Below, in pieces: positions 8,797 to 16,501 of a stretch of DNA of 64,000 nt. The stretch spans positions 62,001 through 126,000 of the forward strand of contig JBAOHX010000003.1 of NCBI GenBank assembly GCA_037044955.1, written 5' to 3'. Within the stretch, counting starts at the first letter, position 1. Every line of letters starts with the position of its first letter. Both the position numbers and the translations under genes were made by a program. The notes below the pieces were generated by a model. It had not been told where the DNA came from. It worked only from the letters and a program-made list of their open reading frames with translations, and ran no database searches. This DNA comes from JAJXWB01 sp037044955. GTDB lineage: Bacteria > Pseudomonadota > Alphaproteobacteria > Rhizobiales > Beijerinckiaceae.

Positions 8797-9240
8797 TCAA
8801 AACCGCTTCACATATTGCACGAAACCCGATTTCGTCGCGATCTTGTCGTAGAGGATCATCGCCTGCGCATTGGTCTCGTGCGTCAGCCACCACACGCGCG
8901 AGCAATCGTGTTGTCGCGCGACGTCGTAGACGGCCTCGATCAGCATGGCGCCGACACCGCCGCCGCGAACGTCCGGGGCGACGAACAGATCCTGCAGATA
9001 GCAATAGTCGCCCGTCGTCCAGCAGGAGCGATGCATGATCCAGTGCACCACGCCGATCGCTTTCCCCGCGTCGTTGCGTGCGAGAAAGCCGCCCATCGGC
9101 TCCTTGCCGCCGGTCAGGCGCGCGAAGGTCGTGCGCGTCGTCTCCTCGGCAATGTCGACCTTGTAGAAAGTCTGGTAGCCGCGCCACAGCGGCAGCCATT
9201 CGTCGAAATCGGCAGGCGTCAGCGGAACGATGCGCGTCAT
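8797..9240 (-). CDS. GNAT family N-acetyltransferase
   Basis: A 147-residue protein with the acetyl-CoA binding signature VRGGGVGAMLIEAVYDVAR (about residues 90-108) and preceding beta strand YLQDLFVAPD, both diagnostic for GNAT acetyltransferases. The C-terminus (AMILYDKIATKSGFVQYVKRF) matches the subgroup annotated as RimI-like or small-molecule acetyltransferases. It ends next to the repeat downstream of ispG and lies upstream of no obvious partner; the DUF1345 gene on the same strand begins at 10076 and ends 17 bases before this gene starts. Substrate unknown. Confidence 0.85.
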   Translation of the reverse strand: MTRIVPLTPADFDEWLPLWRGYQTFYKVDIAEETTRTTFARLTGGKEPMGGFLARNDAGKAIGVVHWIMHRSCWTTGDYCYLQDLFVAPDVRGGGVGAMLIEAVYDVARQHDCSRVWWLTHETNAQAMILYDKIATKSGFVQYVKRF

Positions 9241-9257
9241 GTCCTGCGCTCCCCGAG

Positions 9258-10076
9258 TCAGAAAAGTCCCGCCGCCAGATTGATGGTCAGCGCGAGAATG
9301 GTCGTGTTGAAGAAGAACGACAGGACGGAATGCGCCAGCACGATCGTGCGCATCGCCCGCGAGGAAATGGAAACGTCGGCGGTCTGCGAGGCGACGCCGA
9401 TCGTATAGGAGAAATAGGCGAAGTCGTAATAGTTCGGTTGCGTCGTGTCGGGAAAGATCAGGCCGCCGCGCGGATCGGAACAGATGTCGGCGGCAATCGA
9501 AATGTCGTTGTCGTCGACATCGCCGTCGCCGTCGAAATCGAAAGGTTCGTCGCTCTGCGCGTCCGCGCCGGAGAGGCGGCGCTCGAGATAATATTCATGC
9601 GCATAGTGCAACCCGAACACCATGTGCATGAAGAGCCACGAGGTGAATATCGTGCAGCCCGCGAGCCCCAGATGCAGCGCGCGCGGCAGGCCCTGCATCT
9701 CCTTGGCGGCGCTCATCTCCACGACGATCGCGCAGATCGCCGCCACCGCCGCGATCGCGGAAAAGACCAGCACGAAATAGCGGCCGTCGTCGAGAAGCTG
9801 CGCCTGGAACCGGATGCGCCGGTGATCGAAGCCGCGCGTCGTCGCCAGCACCAGCGCCAGATCGCCGACGATCGCGACGTTCCAGCCGATCAGCGCGCGC
9901 GTCGCGATGCTCAACTCGTCCGGCGCAAGAAAGCCCGCGAGCGCGCCCACGGCGAAAGCGATGAAAAGCCGCGGCCGCGCGGCGACCACGCGAAACGGCA
10001 AGATGCGTTTGCGATGGCGCGTCATGCGCGCGCGATGTTCGGCTTCGAGAGTGGCGATCTCCTCCTCCGACGCCAC
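9258..10076 (-). CDS. DUF1345 membrane protein with dockerin-like calcium-binding insert
   Basis: A 272-residue inner-membrane protein with about five hydrophobic segments (for example LFIAFAVGALAGFLA, FVLVFSAIAAVAAICAIVVE, FTSWLFMHMVFGLHYAHEYY, and the C-terminal LSFFFNTTILALTINLAAG) and the NYYDFAYFSYTIGVASQTAD stretch typical of DUF1345. Between HEYYLERR and GGLIFP, where other members have a short linker, this protein carries an acidic segment (coding about 9489-9549) reading DFDGDGDVDDNDISIAADI, which resembles a type I dockerin or EF-hand calcium loop. I chose the GTG at 10076 because AGGGAG lies just upstream; an internal ATG at 10025 is the alternative. It follows ispA by 11 bases. 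Function unknown. Confidence 0.8.
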   Translation of the reverse strand: MASEEEIATLEAEHRARMTRHRKRILPFRVVAARPRLFIAFAVGALAGFLAPDELSIATRALIGWNVAIVGDLALVLATTRGFDHRRIRFQAQLLDDGRYFVLVFSAIAAVAAICAIVVEMSAAKEMQGLPRALHLGLAGCTIFTSWLFMHMVFGLHYAHEYYLERRLSGADAQSDEPFDFDGDGDVDDNDISIAADICSDPRGGLIFPDTTQPNYYDFAYFSYTIGVASQTADVSISSRAMRTIVLAHSVLSFFFNTTILALTINLAAGLF

Positions 10077-10087
10077 CGGCGATCTCC

Positions 10088-11020
10088 CTAGCTGCGCCGG
10101 GCGGCGGTGAAGCGCGCGGCTTCCGCCAGCACGGCCGCCTTCTCGCCGAAGCCGCCCTGCTCCAGCGCTTCGATCGCGTCGATGGCCAGGCCGTCGCGGC
10201 GTTCGCGCGCGGCGTCGATGCCGAGCGCCGACACGAGCGTCGCCTTGTTGCGGCCGGCGTCCTTGCCGGCGCGTTTTCCCAGGCTCGCCTCGTCGCCCTC
10301 GGCGTCGAGAATGTCGTCGGCGACCTGAAAGCAGGCGCCGAGCGCGCGCCCGTATTGCGCGAGCGCGGCGCGCTGCTCGGCATTCGCGCCGCCGATGCGC
10401 GCGCCGGCCTCCACCGCATAGAGCAGCAGCGCGCCGGTCTTCATCGCCTGCAGCGTCATGATCGCGTCGCGCGCATGCGGCGTCGTCGCCTTCTCCGCTT
10501 CCAGATCGAGCGCCTGCCCCCCCACCATGCCGCCGAGGCCGGCGGCGCGCGCCAGGCCCAGCACGAGATCGGCGCGCACGGCTGCATCCTTGTGGGTCGC
10601 GGCGTCGGCCAGAACGTCGAAGGCGTAGGTCAGCAGCCCGTCGCCGGCCAGAATGGCGGTCGCCTCGTCGAAGGCCTTGTGCGCCGTCGGCCGCCCGCGC
10701 CTGAGATCGTCGTCGTCCATGGCCGGCAGGTCGTCGTGGACGAGCGAATAGCAATGGACCATTTCGAGCGCGGCGGCCGCGCGCATCACGCCTTCGCCCT
10801 CGACGCCGAACAGGCGCGCGCTTTCGGCGACGAGAAAGGGCCGCAAGCGCTTGCCGCCGCCGAGGCTCGAATAGCGCATGGCTTCGAGCAGGCGGGCCGG
10901 ACGTTCGATCTCGCCCGCGCGCACCAGCGGCGACAGCAGCGTGTCGAGCATGGCCTCGGTTGCGCCTGCGACCTCGTCGAGCCGCGAACGGAACAGGTTT
11001 GCGGTCGCGCGCTCGGTCAT
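10088..11020 (-). CDS. ispA: Polyprenyl synthetase (farnesyl diphosphate synthase)
   Basis: IspA condenses isopentenyl diphosphate with dimethylallyl and geranyl diphosphate to give farnesyl diphosphate for quinone, hopanoid and undecaprenyl synthesis. The 310-residue protein has the first aspartate-rich motif in HDDLPAMDDDDLRRG (about residues 95-109), the GGKRLRP substrate site, the GGQALDLEAE region and the second motif FQVADDILDAEGD. ATG at 11020 is preceded by GAGG five bases upstream. The DUF1345 gene follows after 11 bases on the same strand; mtgA diverges from it. Confidence 0.92.
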   Translation of the reverse strand: MTERATANLFRSRLDEVAGATEAMLDTLLSPLVRAGEIERPARLLEAMRYSSLGGGKRLRPFLVAESARLFGVEGEGVMRAAAALEMVHCYSLVHDDLPAMDDDDLRRGRPTAHKAFDEATAILAGDGLLTYAFDVLADAATHKDAAVRADLVLGLARAAGLGGMVGGQALDLEAEKATTPHARDAIMTLQAMKTGALLLYAVEAGARIGGANAEQRAALAQYGRALGACFQVADDILDAEGDEASLGKRAGKDAGRNKATLVSALGIDAARERRDGLAIDAIEALEQGGFGEKAAVLAEAARFTAARRS

Positions 11021-11099
11021 GACGTCCTCGATCCCTGAAGGCCGAGACTCGGCTTGCCCGATCGTCTGGCATCGGTCAAGGCTGGCGGCGGAGGTGGAG

Positions 11100-11780
11100 A
11101 TGGCGCGATTTCTGGCGCGCGTCGGGTGCCTGTCGCTGGCCCTCGGCATCGCCGCGATGGTCGCGCTGGTCGCGCTGACGGCTCTCTGGCGCGTCGCGCC
11201 GCCCGTCTCGACCCTCATGCTCGCGCGTTACGTCACGGGCCGGCCGGTCGTGCGCGACTACGCGCCCCTGGACCGCATCGCGCCGGCGCTCGTCGCCGCC
11301 GTGATCATGTCGGAAGACGCGAAATTCTGCCGCCACCGGGGCGTCGACTGGCAGGCGCTGGGCGACGTGCTGGACGACGCAGACGAGGAGGGGCCTTCGC
11401 GGGGGGCCTCGACCATCGCCATGCAGGTCGTGAAGAACCTGTTTCTTTGGCCCTCGCGCAGCGCGATCCGCAAGGCGGTGGAGATTCCGCTGGCGCTGGC
11501 GCTCGACTTCGTCTGGCCGAAGTCGCGGATTCTGGAGGTCTATCTCAATATCGCCGAATGGGGTCCCGACGGGATTTTCGGGGCCGAGGCCGCCGCAAGG
11601 GCCGATTTCGGGCGCTCTGCCGCAGCGCTCACGCCATCGCAGGCGGCGCTCATGGCGGCCGCCCTGCCCAACCCGATCCTGCGGCGCCCCTCCCGTCCCA
11701 CCGCCCTTCAGGCGCGGCTCGCCCGCCGGTTGGTCGGCCGCATCGGCAATTCAGGTCAGTGGCTCGATTGTCTGAAATGA
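11100..11780 (+). CDS. mtgA: Monofunctional biosynthetic peptidoglycan transglycosylase
   Basis: A 226-residue GT51 glycosyltransferase that polymerises lipid II into glycan strands at the periplasmic face of the inner membrane. An N-terminal anchor (VGCLSLALGIAAMVALVALT) is followed by the catalytic glutamate in SEDAKFCRHRGVDW (about residues 65-78), then GASTIAMQVVKNLFLW and the second conserved block EVYLNIAEWGPDGIFGAEAA. GGCGGAGGTGGAG directly precedes the ATG at 11100. No transpeptidase domain is present, as expected for MtgA. The mtgA-rpmF neighbourhood next to ispA and the pha genes is commonly seen in Rhizobiales. Confidence 0.93.
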   Translation: MARFLARVGCLSLALGIAAMVALVALTALWRVAPPVSTLMLARYVTGRPVVRDYAPLDRIAPALVAAVIMSEDAKFCRHRGVDWQALGDVLDDADEEGPSRGASTIAMQVVKNLFLWPSRSAIRKAVEIPLALALDFVWPKSRILEVYLNIAEWGPDGIFGAEAAARADFGRSAAALTPSQAALMAAALPNPILRRPSRPTALQARLARRLVGRIGNSGQWLDCLK

Positions 11781-11938
11781 CAATTGGTAGCGAAATCTGC
11801 GGTTCGGGGTGGCGCAGGCCGGTTTTTTGGGCTATGAGCCCGCCACCGTCCCGCTTGCGCGCCGGAACGATCTCCAGATCGGCTATCGAACGCAGGCAGG
11901 CAAGCCCGTCTTGCCCGCCCGGGACAATGGAGTTTCAA

Positions 11939-12127
11939 ATGGCTGTTCCGAAGAGAAAAACCTCCCCGATGAAGCGCGGCTTCCGCCGTTCGGCCGACGC
12001 GCTCGCCGCCCCGACCTATGTCGAGGACAAGGATTCCGGCGAACTGCGCCGTCCGCACCATGTCGACCTGAAGACCGGCATGTATCGCGGCCGCCAGATT
12101 CTCAAGCCCAAGTCCTCGGAAGCGTAA
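11939..12127 (+). CDS. rpmF: 50S ribosomal protein L32
   Basis: The 62-residue product begins MAVPKRKTSPMKRGFRRSAD and ends with the usual basic tail GRQILKPKSSEA, matching alphaproteobacterial L32, a small protein of the large ribosomal subunit. GGAG lies eight bases before the ATG at 11939. The zinc-binding cysteines of some L32 proteins are absent, which is normal for this group. A strong terminator follows. Confidence 0.95.
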   Translation: MAVPKRKTSPMKRGFRRSADALAAPTYVEDKDSGELRRPHHVDLKTGMYRGRQILKPKSSEA

Positions 12128-12165
12128 AGTCTCAGGAAGCCTGAGCTTTCATTCCGGCGTTCTGA

Positions 12166-12198
12166 AACAGCCGGCGGCCTCCGCCGGCTGTTTTCGTT
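12166..12198 (+). terminator. Rho-independent terminator after rpmF
   Basis: The inverted repeat ACAGCCGGCGG-CCT-CCGCCGGCTGT is followed by a T-rich run (TTTTCG). It lies 40 bases downstream of the rpmF stop. Confidence 0.85.
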
Positions 12199-12216
12199 CG
12201 TCCGCGATTCCGCGGC

Positions 12217-13233
12217 TCAGGCGCCGATCGCATCCGGCACCAGCACCCGCCGCAGCCGGATGAGTTCGCGCGAGGCCATGTCGAGTCGGTCGTAATATTT
12301 CTGGATCAGCTCGACGAAGCCCGATCCGTCGATCAGCTTCAGATTGCCTTTCGACCGCGCGAAGCTCGAAGCGCTCGCCGTATAGTCGCCCGTCGTGATG
12401 AATATGCCGACGTCGCGCTCCTGCACCATCGCGTAGAACGCCTTGACGTGATCGGCGCAGATGTTGGCGTCGTGCGACTTCACCTGGATCTTGATGATCG
12501 GCGGCTCGATGCCGAGTTCGTCGCGATGCGCGATCACGTCGATCCCGTCGTCGCGCACCGCCCGCGTCGCGCGCGCATTGTAGCCCATCGCGCGAAACAG
12601 CGCGGCGACGAACGGCTCGAGCGCGCTGCCTTTCAGGTCGGTCTTGATCCGCTTGGAAATGAAGTCGCGCGTCGTCTCCTCGATATCGCGCAGCACGCCG
12701 TCTTCCGTCTCGTCCTTCGTCGGCGAGGTCTGCGCTTCCGCGATCTTGTCCGGTTCGGCGAATTTTTCGCGGAACTCCTCGGCGAAGGATTTCACCTCGA
12801 AGAAGGTGAGCGCGGAGCCGAGTTCGTAGAGCGCGCCCTGCGAGAAGGAATCGCGCGACAGCCTGCCGATCCAGCGCACGCCGCGCCTGTGGCCGAACTC
12901 GCCGACGTCCTCGACGTCGTAGACATAGGGCGCGACGATCTCGCCCCAGCGCACCGTCCTGTCGGACTTGCGCGGATAGATCACGTTGTCGCCGATGCGC
13001 ATTTCGTGAACGAAGCGATAGAGCTGGCCGGCCGAGATCGGGATCGAGCCCGGGCGCGCGCCGGGCGCTGCGCGCGCGAACGCCTCCTTGAAGGCGTCGC
13101 GCGCCGGCGGAAGACGGGCCGCATCGTCGCCGATTTCGCCGGAGGACATTGCGAGCTGACCTCTCTTCAGGAAGAGAAAATCCGCCTCGCCGCTCGCGCC
13201 CGCGCGAACGCACCATATGCGTTTGGCTTCCAT
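12217..13233 (-). CDS. Mrr-type restriction endonuclease-like protein
   Basis: A 338-residue protein with a C-terminal Mrr-cat nuclease fold. The segment LEPFVAALFRAMGYNARATRA leads into DDGIDVIAHRDELG and IIKIQVKS, giving the D...QxK catalytic arrangement of Mrr-type PD-(D/E)XK nucleases (about residues 225-275), and the fold ends in the typical DVGIFITTGDYTASA. The N-terminal half (about 200 residues, beginning MEAKRIWCVRAG) resembles a separate recognition or regulatory domain with no family I can name. ATG at 13233 has AGGGCGGCG just upstream. No methyltransferase or other restriction gene is adjacent, so a type IV (modified-DNA) nuclease is possible, but this is inference. Confidence 0.8.
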   Translation of the reverse strand: MEAKRIWCVRAGASGEADFLFLKRGQLAMSSGEIGDDAARLPPARDAFKEAFARAAPGARPGSIPISAGQLYRFVHEMRIGDNVIYPRKSDRTVRWGEIVAPYVYDVEDVGEFGHRRGVRWIGRLSRDSFSQGALYELGSALTFFEVKSFAEEFREKFAEPDKIAEAQTSPTKDETEDGVLRDIEETTRDFISKRIKTDLKGSALEPFVAALFRAMGYNARATRAVRDDGIDVIAHRDELGIEPPIIKIQVKSHDANICADHVKAFYAMVQERDVGIFITTGDYTASASSFARSKGNLKLIDGSGFVELIQKYYDRLDMASRELIRLRRVLVPDAIGA

Positions 13234-13429
13234 CGCCGCCCTAATCCCCTTGGCCGGAATACGGGCGACGAGCCCGCGAAATAGGCGGGCAGCGCCAGTA
13301 TACGGCGTCAAAGCGGCAATCTACGTGCGGCCCGATTTCTTCGCCATCTTTAACGCGTCTTAATCTCAAAGCGCGCCGAAGGAATTATTCAAAATCCGTT
13401 TGGCGACATAAACGTCTGATGGAAGACAA

Positions 13430-13465
13430 AAGAAAACGCCGGCGCATGAACGCCGGCGTCGTCGA
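13430..13465 (-). terminator. Rho-independent terminator after phaB
   Basis: On the minus strand a CGCCGGCG-N6-CGCCGGCG hairpin is followed by TTTTCTTTTG, 27 bases beyond the phaB stop. It marks the end of the phaA-phaB transcript. Confidence 0.85.
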
Positions 13466-13491
13466 CTGAAAATCCTGCGCGGCCTCGCGCG

Positions 13492-14217
13492 TCAGATCAT
13501 CGTCTGGCCGCCGTTGGCCGACAGCGTCGAACCGGTGATGAAGCCGGCGTCGTCGGCGGCGAGGAACACCACCGCGCGCGCGATCTCTTCCGGCTCGCCG
13601 AGACGGCCGACCGGAATATAGGGAAGGATCGCCTTGGCGAGCACGTCCGGGTTGATCGCCTTGACCATCTCGGTGGCGATATAGCCCGGGCAGATGGCGT
13701 TGGCGGTGATGCCGAACTTCGCGCCTTCCTGCGCCAGCGCCTTCACGAAGCCGATGTCGCCGGCCTTGGCGGCGGAATAATTCACCTGGCCCGCCTGGCC
13801 CTTCTGGCCGTTGATCGAGGAGATGCAGATCACGCGGCCGAACTTGCGCTCGCGCATGCCTTCCCACACCGGGCGGGTCATGTTGAACAGCGAGTTCAGG
13901 TTGGTGTTGATGACGCCGTACCACTGGTCCTTGGTCATCTTGTGGAACATGCCGTCCTTGGTGATGCCGGCATTGTTCACCAGCACGTCGACCGGGCCGA
14001 GGTCGGCCTCGACCTTCTTCAGACCCTCGACGCACTGGTCGTAGTCCGACACGTCCCACTTGTAGACGTTGATGCCGGTCTCGGCCTTGAATTTCGCCGC
14101 GGCCTCGTCATTGCCGGCGTAGCTCGCCGCAACCTTGTATCCAGCCGCCTTCAGCGCCTTCGAGATCGCCTCGCCGATACCGCGCGTGCCGCCCGTAACT
14201 ACTGCAACTCTGGCCAT
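13492..14217 (-). CDS. phaB: Acetoacetyl-CoA reductase
   Basis: PhaB reduces acetoacetyl-CoA to D-3-hydroxybutyryl-CoA with NADPH, the second step of polyhydroxybutyrate synthesis. The 241-residue short-chain dehydrogenase begins MARVAVVTGGTRGIGEAISK, keeps the catalytic Ser and YSAAKAGDIGF (YxxxK), and ends GSTLSANGGQTMI, a hallmark of the PhaB subgroup. CAGGAGGGCTGGTC precedes the ATG. It lies 100 bases downstream of phaA and ends at a strong terminator. Confidence 0.95.
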   Translation of the reverse strand: MARVAVVTGGTRGIGEAISKALKAAGYKVAASYAGNDEAAAKFKAETGINVYKWDVSDYDQCVEGLKKVEADLGPVDVLVNNAGITKDGMFHKMTKDQWYGVINTNLNSLFNMTRPVWEGMRERKFGRVICISSINGQKGQAGQVNYSAAKAGDIGFVKALAQEGAKFGITANAICPGYIATEMVKAINPDVLAKAILPYIPVGRLGEPEEIARAVVFLAADDAGFITGSTLSANGGQTMI

Positions 14218-14261
14218 GACCAGCCCTCCTGTCGTTCCCCGTTGAAGTGAAGCGTGCGAGC

Positions 14262-14285
14262 GCGGGCGGCCTCTTCGCCGCCCGC
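14262..14285 (-). other. Hairpin in the phaA-phaB intergenic RNA
   Basis: A GCGGGCGGC-CTCTTC-GCCGCCCGC inverted repeat sits between phaA and phaB. No T-run follows, so it is more likely an RNA-stabilising or processing hairpin than a terminator. Confidence 0.6.
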
Positions 14286-14317
14286 GTCATGTCGTGGTCG
14301 TTCGACGACCTTTGTGC

Positions 14318-15493
14318 TTAGCGCTCGACCGTCAGGGCGACGCCCATGCCGCCGCCGATGCACAGCGTGGCGAGGCCCTTCTTGGAGCCGCGCTTCTGCA
14401 TCTCGTGCAGCAGCGTCGTCAGGACGCGCGCGCCGGAAGCGCCGATCGGGTGGCCGATGGCGATCGCGCCGCCGTTGACGTTCACGATCGAGGGATCCCA
14501 GCCCATGTCCTTGTTGACCGCGAGCGCCTGCGCCGCGAAGGCTTCGTTGGCCTCGACGAGATCGAGGTCCTTGACCTTCCAGCCGGCCTTTTCCAGCGCC
14601 TTGCGCGACGCCGGGATCGGGCCGGAGCCCATGATCTTCGGGTCGACGCCCGCGGTCGCCCAGGAGGCGATGCGCGCCAGCGGGGCGAGGCCGCGCTTGG
14701 CGGCTTCCTCGGCCGTCATCAGCACGATCGCCGCAGCGCCGTCGTTGATGCCGGACGCGTTGCCGGCCGTGACCGTGCCTTCCTTGTTGAAGGCGGGTTT
14801 CAGCTTGGCCATCTGGTCGAGCGTCGCGCCGTGGCGGATGTATTCGTCCTGGTCGACGACGACGTCGCCCTTGCGGGTCTTCACCGTGACGGGAATGATC
14901 TCGTCCTTGAACTTGCCGGCCTTCTGCGCGGCCTCGGCCTTGTTCTGCGAGCCGACGGCGAACTTGTCCTGCTCGTCGCGGCTGATCTGCCACTGCGCCG
15001 CGACGTTCTCCGCCGTCACGCCCATGTGGTAGCCGTGGAAGGCGTCGAACAGGCCGTCCTTGAGCATCGAGTCCAGGAACTTGATGTCGCCCATCTTCGT
15101 CCCCGCGCGCATGTAGGCGAGGTGCGGCGACATCGACATGGATTCCATGCCGCCGGCCACGATCACCTTGGCGTCGCCGTTGGCGATCTGCTGCATGCCG
15201 ATGGCGACCGTGCGCAGGCCCGAGCCGCAGAGCTGGTTGAGGCCCCACGCGGTCTTTTCCTGCGGAATGCCGGAATTGATCGCGGCCTGGCGCGCCGGGT
15301 TCTGGCCGCCGCCGCCAGCCAGAATCTGGCCGAGAATGACTTCGTCCACGTCTTCCGCGGAAACCTTCGCGCGCTCAAGCGCCGCCTTGATGGCGATCGC
15401 GCCGAGTTCCTGCGCCTGCATCGAGCCGAACGCGCCGTTGAATGAGCCGACGGGCGTACGCGCGGCGGATACGATGACTACGTCTTTGGACAT
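14318..15493 (-). CDS. phaA: Acetyl-CoA acetyltransferase (beta-ketothiolase)
   Basis: PhaA condenses two acetyl-CoA to acetoacetyl-CoA, the first step of polyhydroxybutyrate synthesis, and can run in the thiolytic direction. The 391-residue protein has the acyl-enzyme cysteine in NQLCGSGLRTV (about residues 86-96), the thiolase signature NVNGGAIAIGHPIGASG (about 340-356) and the C-terminal catalytic CIGGGMGVAL. GAAGGAGGTCTAG precedes the ATG at 15493, an almost ideal ribosome-binding site. It is co-directional with phaB and divergent from the regulator phaR. Confidence 0.95.
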   Translation of the reverse strand: MSKDVVIVSAARTPVGSFNGAFGSMQAQELGAIAIKAALERAKVSAEDVDEVILGQILAGGGGQNPARQAAINSGIPQEKTAWGLNQLCGSGLRTVAIGMQQIANGDAKVIVAGGMESMSMSPHLAYMRAGTKMGDIKFLDSMLKDGLFDAFHGYHMGVTAENVAAQWQISRDEQDKFAVGSQNKAEAAQKAGKFKDEIIPVTVKTRKGDVVVDQDEYIRHGATLDQMAKLKPAFNKEGTVTAGNASGINDGAAAIVLMTAEEAAKRGLAPLARIASWATAGVDPKIMGSGPIPASRKALEKAGWKVKDLDLVEANEAFAAQALAVNKDMGWDPSIVNVNGGAIAIGHPIGASGARVLTTLLHEMQKRGSKKGLATLCIGGGMGVALTVER

Positions 15494-15640
15494 CTAGACC
15501 TCCTTCGGGCCGGGTCGGCCATTCTTGCGCGAGTCGCGCCGGCTCCCGTTCCGCCCGAACCTTCTTTCAACTACCTGGCGCCGGCCCGGTCAAGGACCGC
15601 GGACTCCCGGCAATCCGGTCAATTCGTCTTACGACCTTTA

Positions 15641-15686
15641 TGTTGCAGGCCTTGCAGGCAAATTCGCACTTGCGAGATCGCGCAAA
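15641..15686. promoter_or_regulatory. TGCA-rich repeats in the phaA/phaR divergent region (candidate PhaR operator)
   Basis: The 276-base divergent region contains TTGCAGGCCTTGCAGGCAA (about 15643-15661), a near-palindrome, followed by CACTTGCGAG and GCGCAA. PhaR of other alphaproteobacteria is known to bind TGC-rich sequences upstream of pha genes and its own gene. The assignment here is inferred from position and composition. Confidence 0.45.
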
Positions 15687-15769
15687 GGGACTATCGTCGG
15701 CCATGCGCACCGCACAAGAACCGGGCGCAGGGGAGAAGGCCGCGCGGGCGGGCTGAACAGGCGGGCGAA

Positions 15770-16363
15770 ATGGCCAACGAAAAGAAGCCGACGACGATCA
15801 AGAAATACGCCAACCGTCGTCTCTACAATACGGGAACCTCGGCCTATGTGACGCTCGAGGACCTCGCCGAAATGGTGAAGAAGGGCGAGGATTTCGAAGT
15901 ATTCGACGCCAAGACCAGCGAAGACATCACGCGCTCCGTCCTCACCCAGATCATCTTCGAGCAGGAGGGCAAGGTCGGCCAGGCCATGCTGCCCGTGGCG
16001 TTCCTGCGGCAGCTCATCCGCTTCTACGGCGACAGCATGCAGGCGCTCGTGCCGAGCTATCTCGAATTCACGCTGGACCGCCTGACCAGCGAGCAGCAGA
16101 AGTTCCGCGACCAGTTCACCAATGCGCTCGGCGGCGGCCCGCTGGCGGAGCCCACCCGCCAGATGTTCCAGGCGATGGACGATCAGACCCGAAAGAACAT
16201 GGCGATCTTCCGCCAGGCGCTGTCCATGTTCAATCCGTTCGTGCCCGGCGCGGCGGGCGAGGCGACGCGCCAGGCGACCGAAGGCAAGGAACTGGACGAA
16301 TTGCGCAAGCAGGTCGGCGACCTGCAGAAGCGCATCGACGGGCTTTCGACCGACCGCACCTAG
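15770..16363 (+). CDS. phaR: Polyhydroxyalkanoate synthesis repressor PhaR
   Basis: PhaR is a DNA-binding repressor of pha genes that also senses the polymer. The 197-residue protein has the PHB/PHA accumulation regulator DNA-binding domain at its N-terminus (IKKYANRRLYNTGTSAYVTL and FEVFDAKTSEDITRSVLTQI) and the following PHB-binding region (PVAFLRQLIRFYGDSMQALV), ending in a short coiled coil (ELDELRKQVGDLQKRIDGL). It diverges from phaA with about 276 bases between, consistent with control of both directions. A palindromic repeat directly follows its stop codon. Confidence 0.95.
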   Translation: MANEKKPTTIKKYANRRLYNTGTSAYVTLEDLAEMVKKGEDFEVFDAKTSEDITRSVLTQIIFEQEGKVGQAMLPVAFLRQLIRFYGDSMQALVPSYLEFTLDRLTSEQQKFRDQFTNALGGGPLAEPTRQMFQAMDDQTRKNMAIFRQALSMFNPFVPGAAGEATRQATEGKELDELRKQVGDLQKRIDGLSTDRT

Positions 16364-16429
16364 AGCATATCCCGCAAAAGTTGCAGACTTTTGCGACAAG
16401 GATATGCGTGAAAACGAGACGCGCTCTAA
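16361..16429. repeat. Palindromic element after phaR, related to the insert in rlmN
   Basis: Nested inverted repeats: an outer TAGAGC...GCTCTA pair and an inner pair with GCATAT and ATATGC arms enclosing AAAAGTTG and GACTTTT. The inner 45 bases align with the element inside rlmN at 42781-42826 read on the opposite strand. It may also act as a bidirectional terminator between phaR and the convergent EAL gene. Confidence 0.7.
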
Positions 16430-16501
16430 GCGCCGACGCCTCAACGCCTCGACGAGAACGTAACTCGCTCGCGGCGGCGCGCGCCCTGACGTATTGCGGC
16501 G

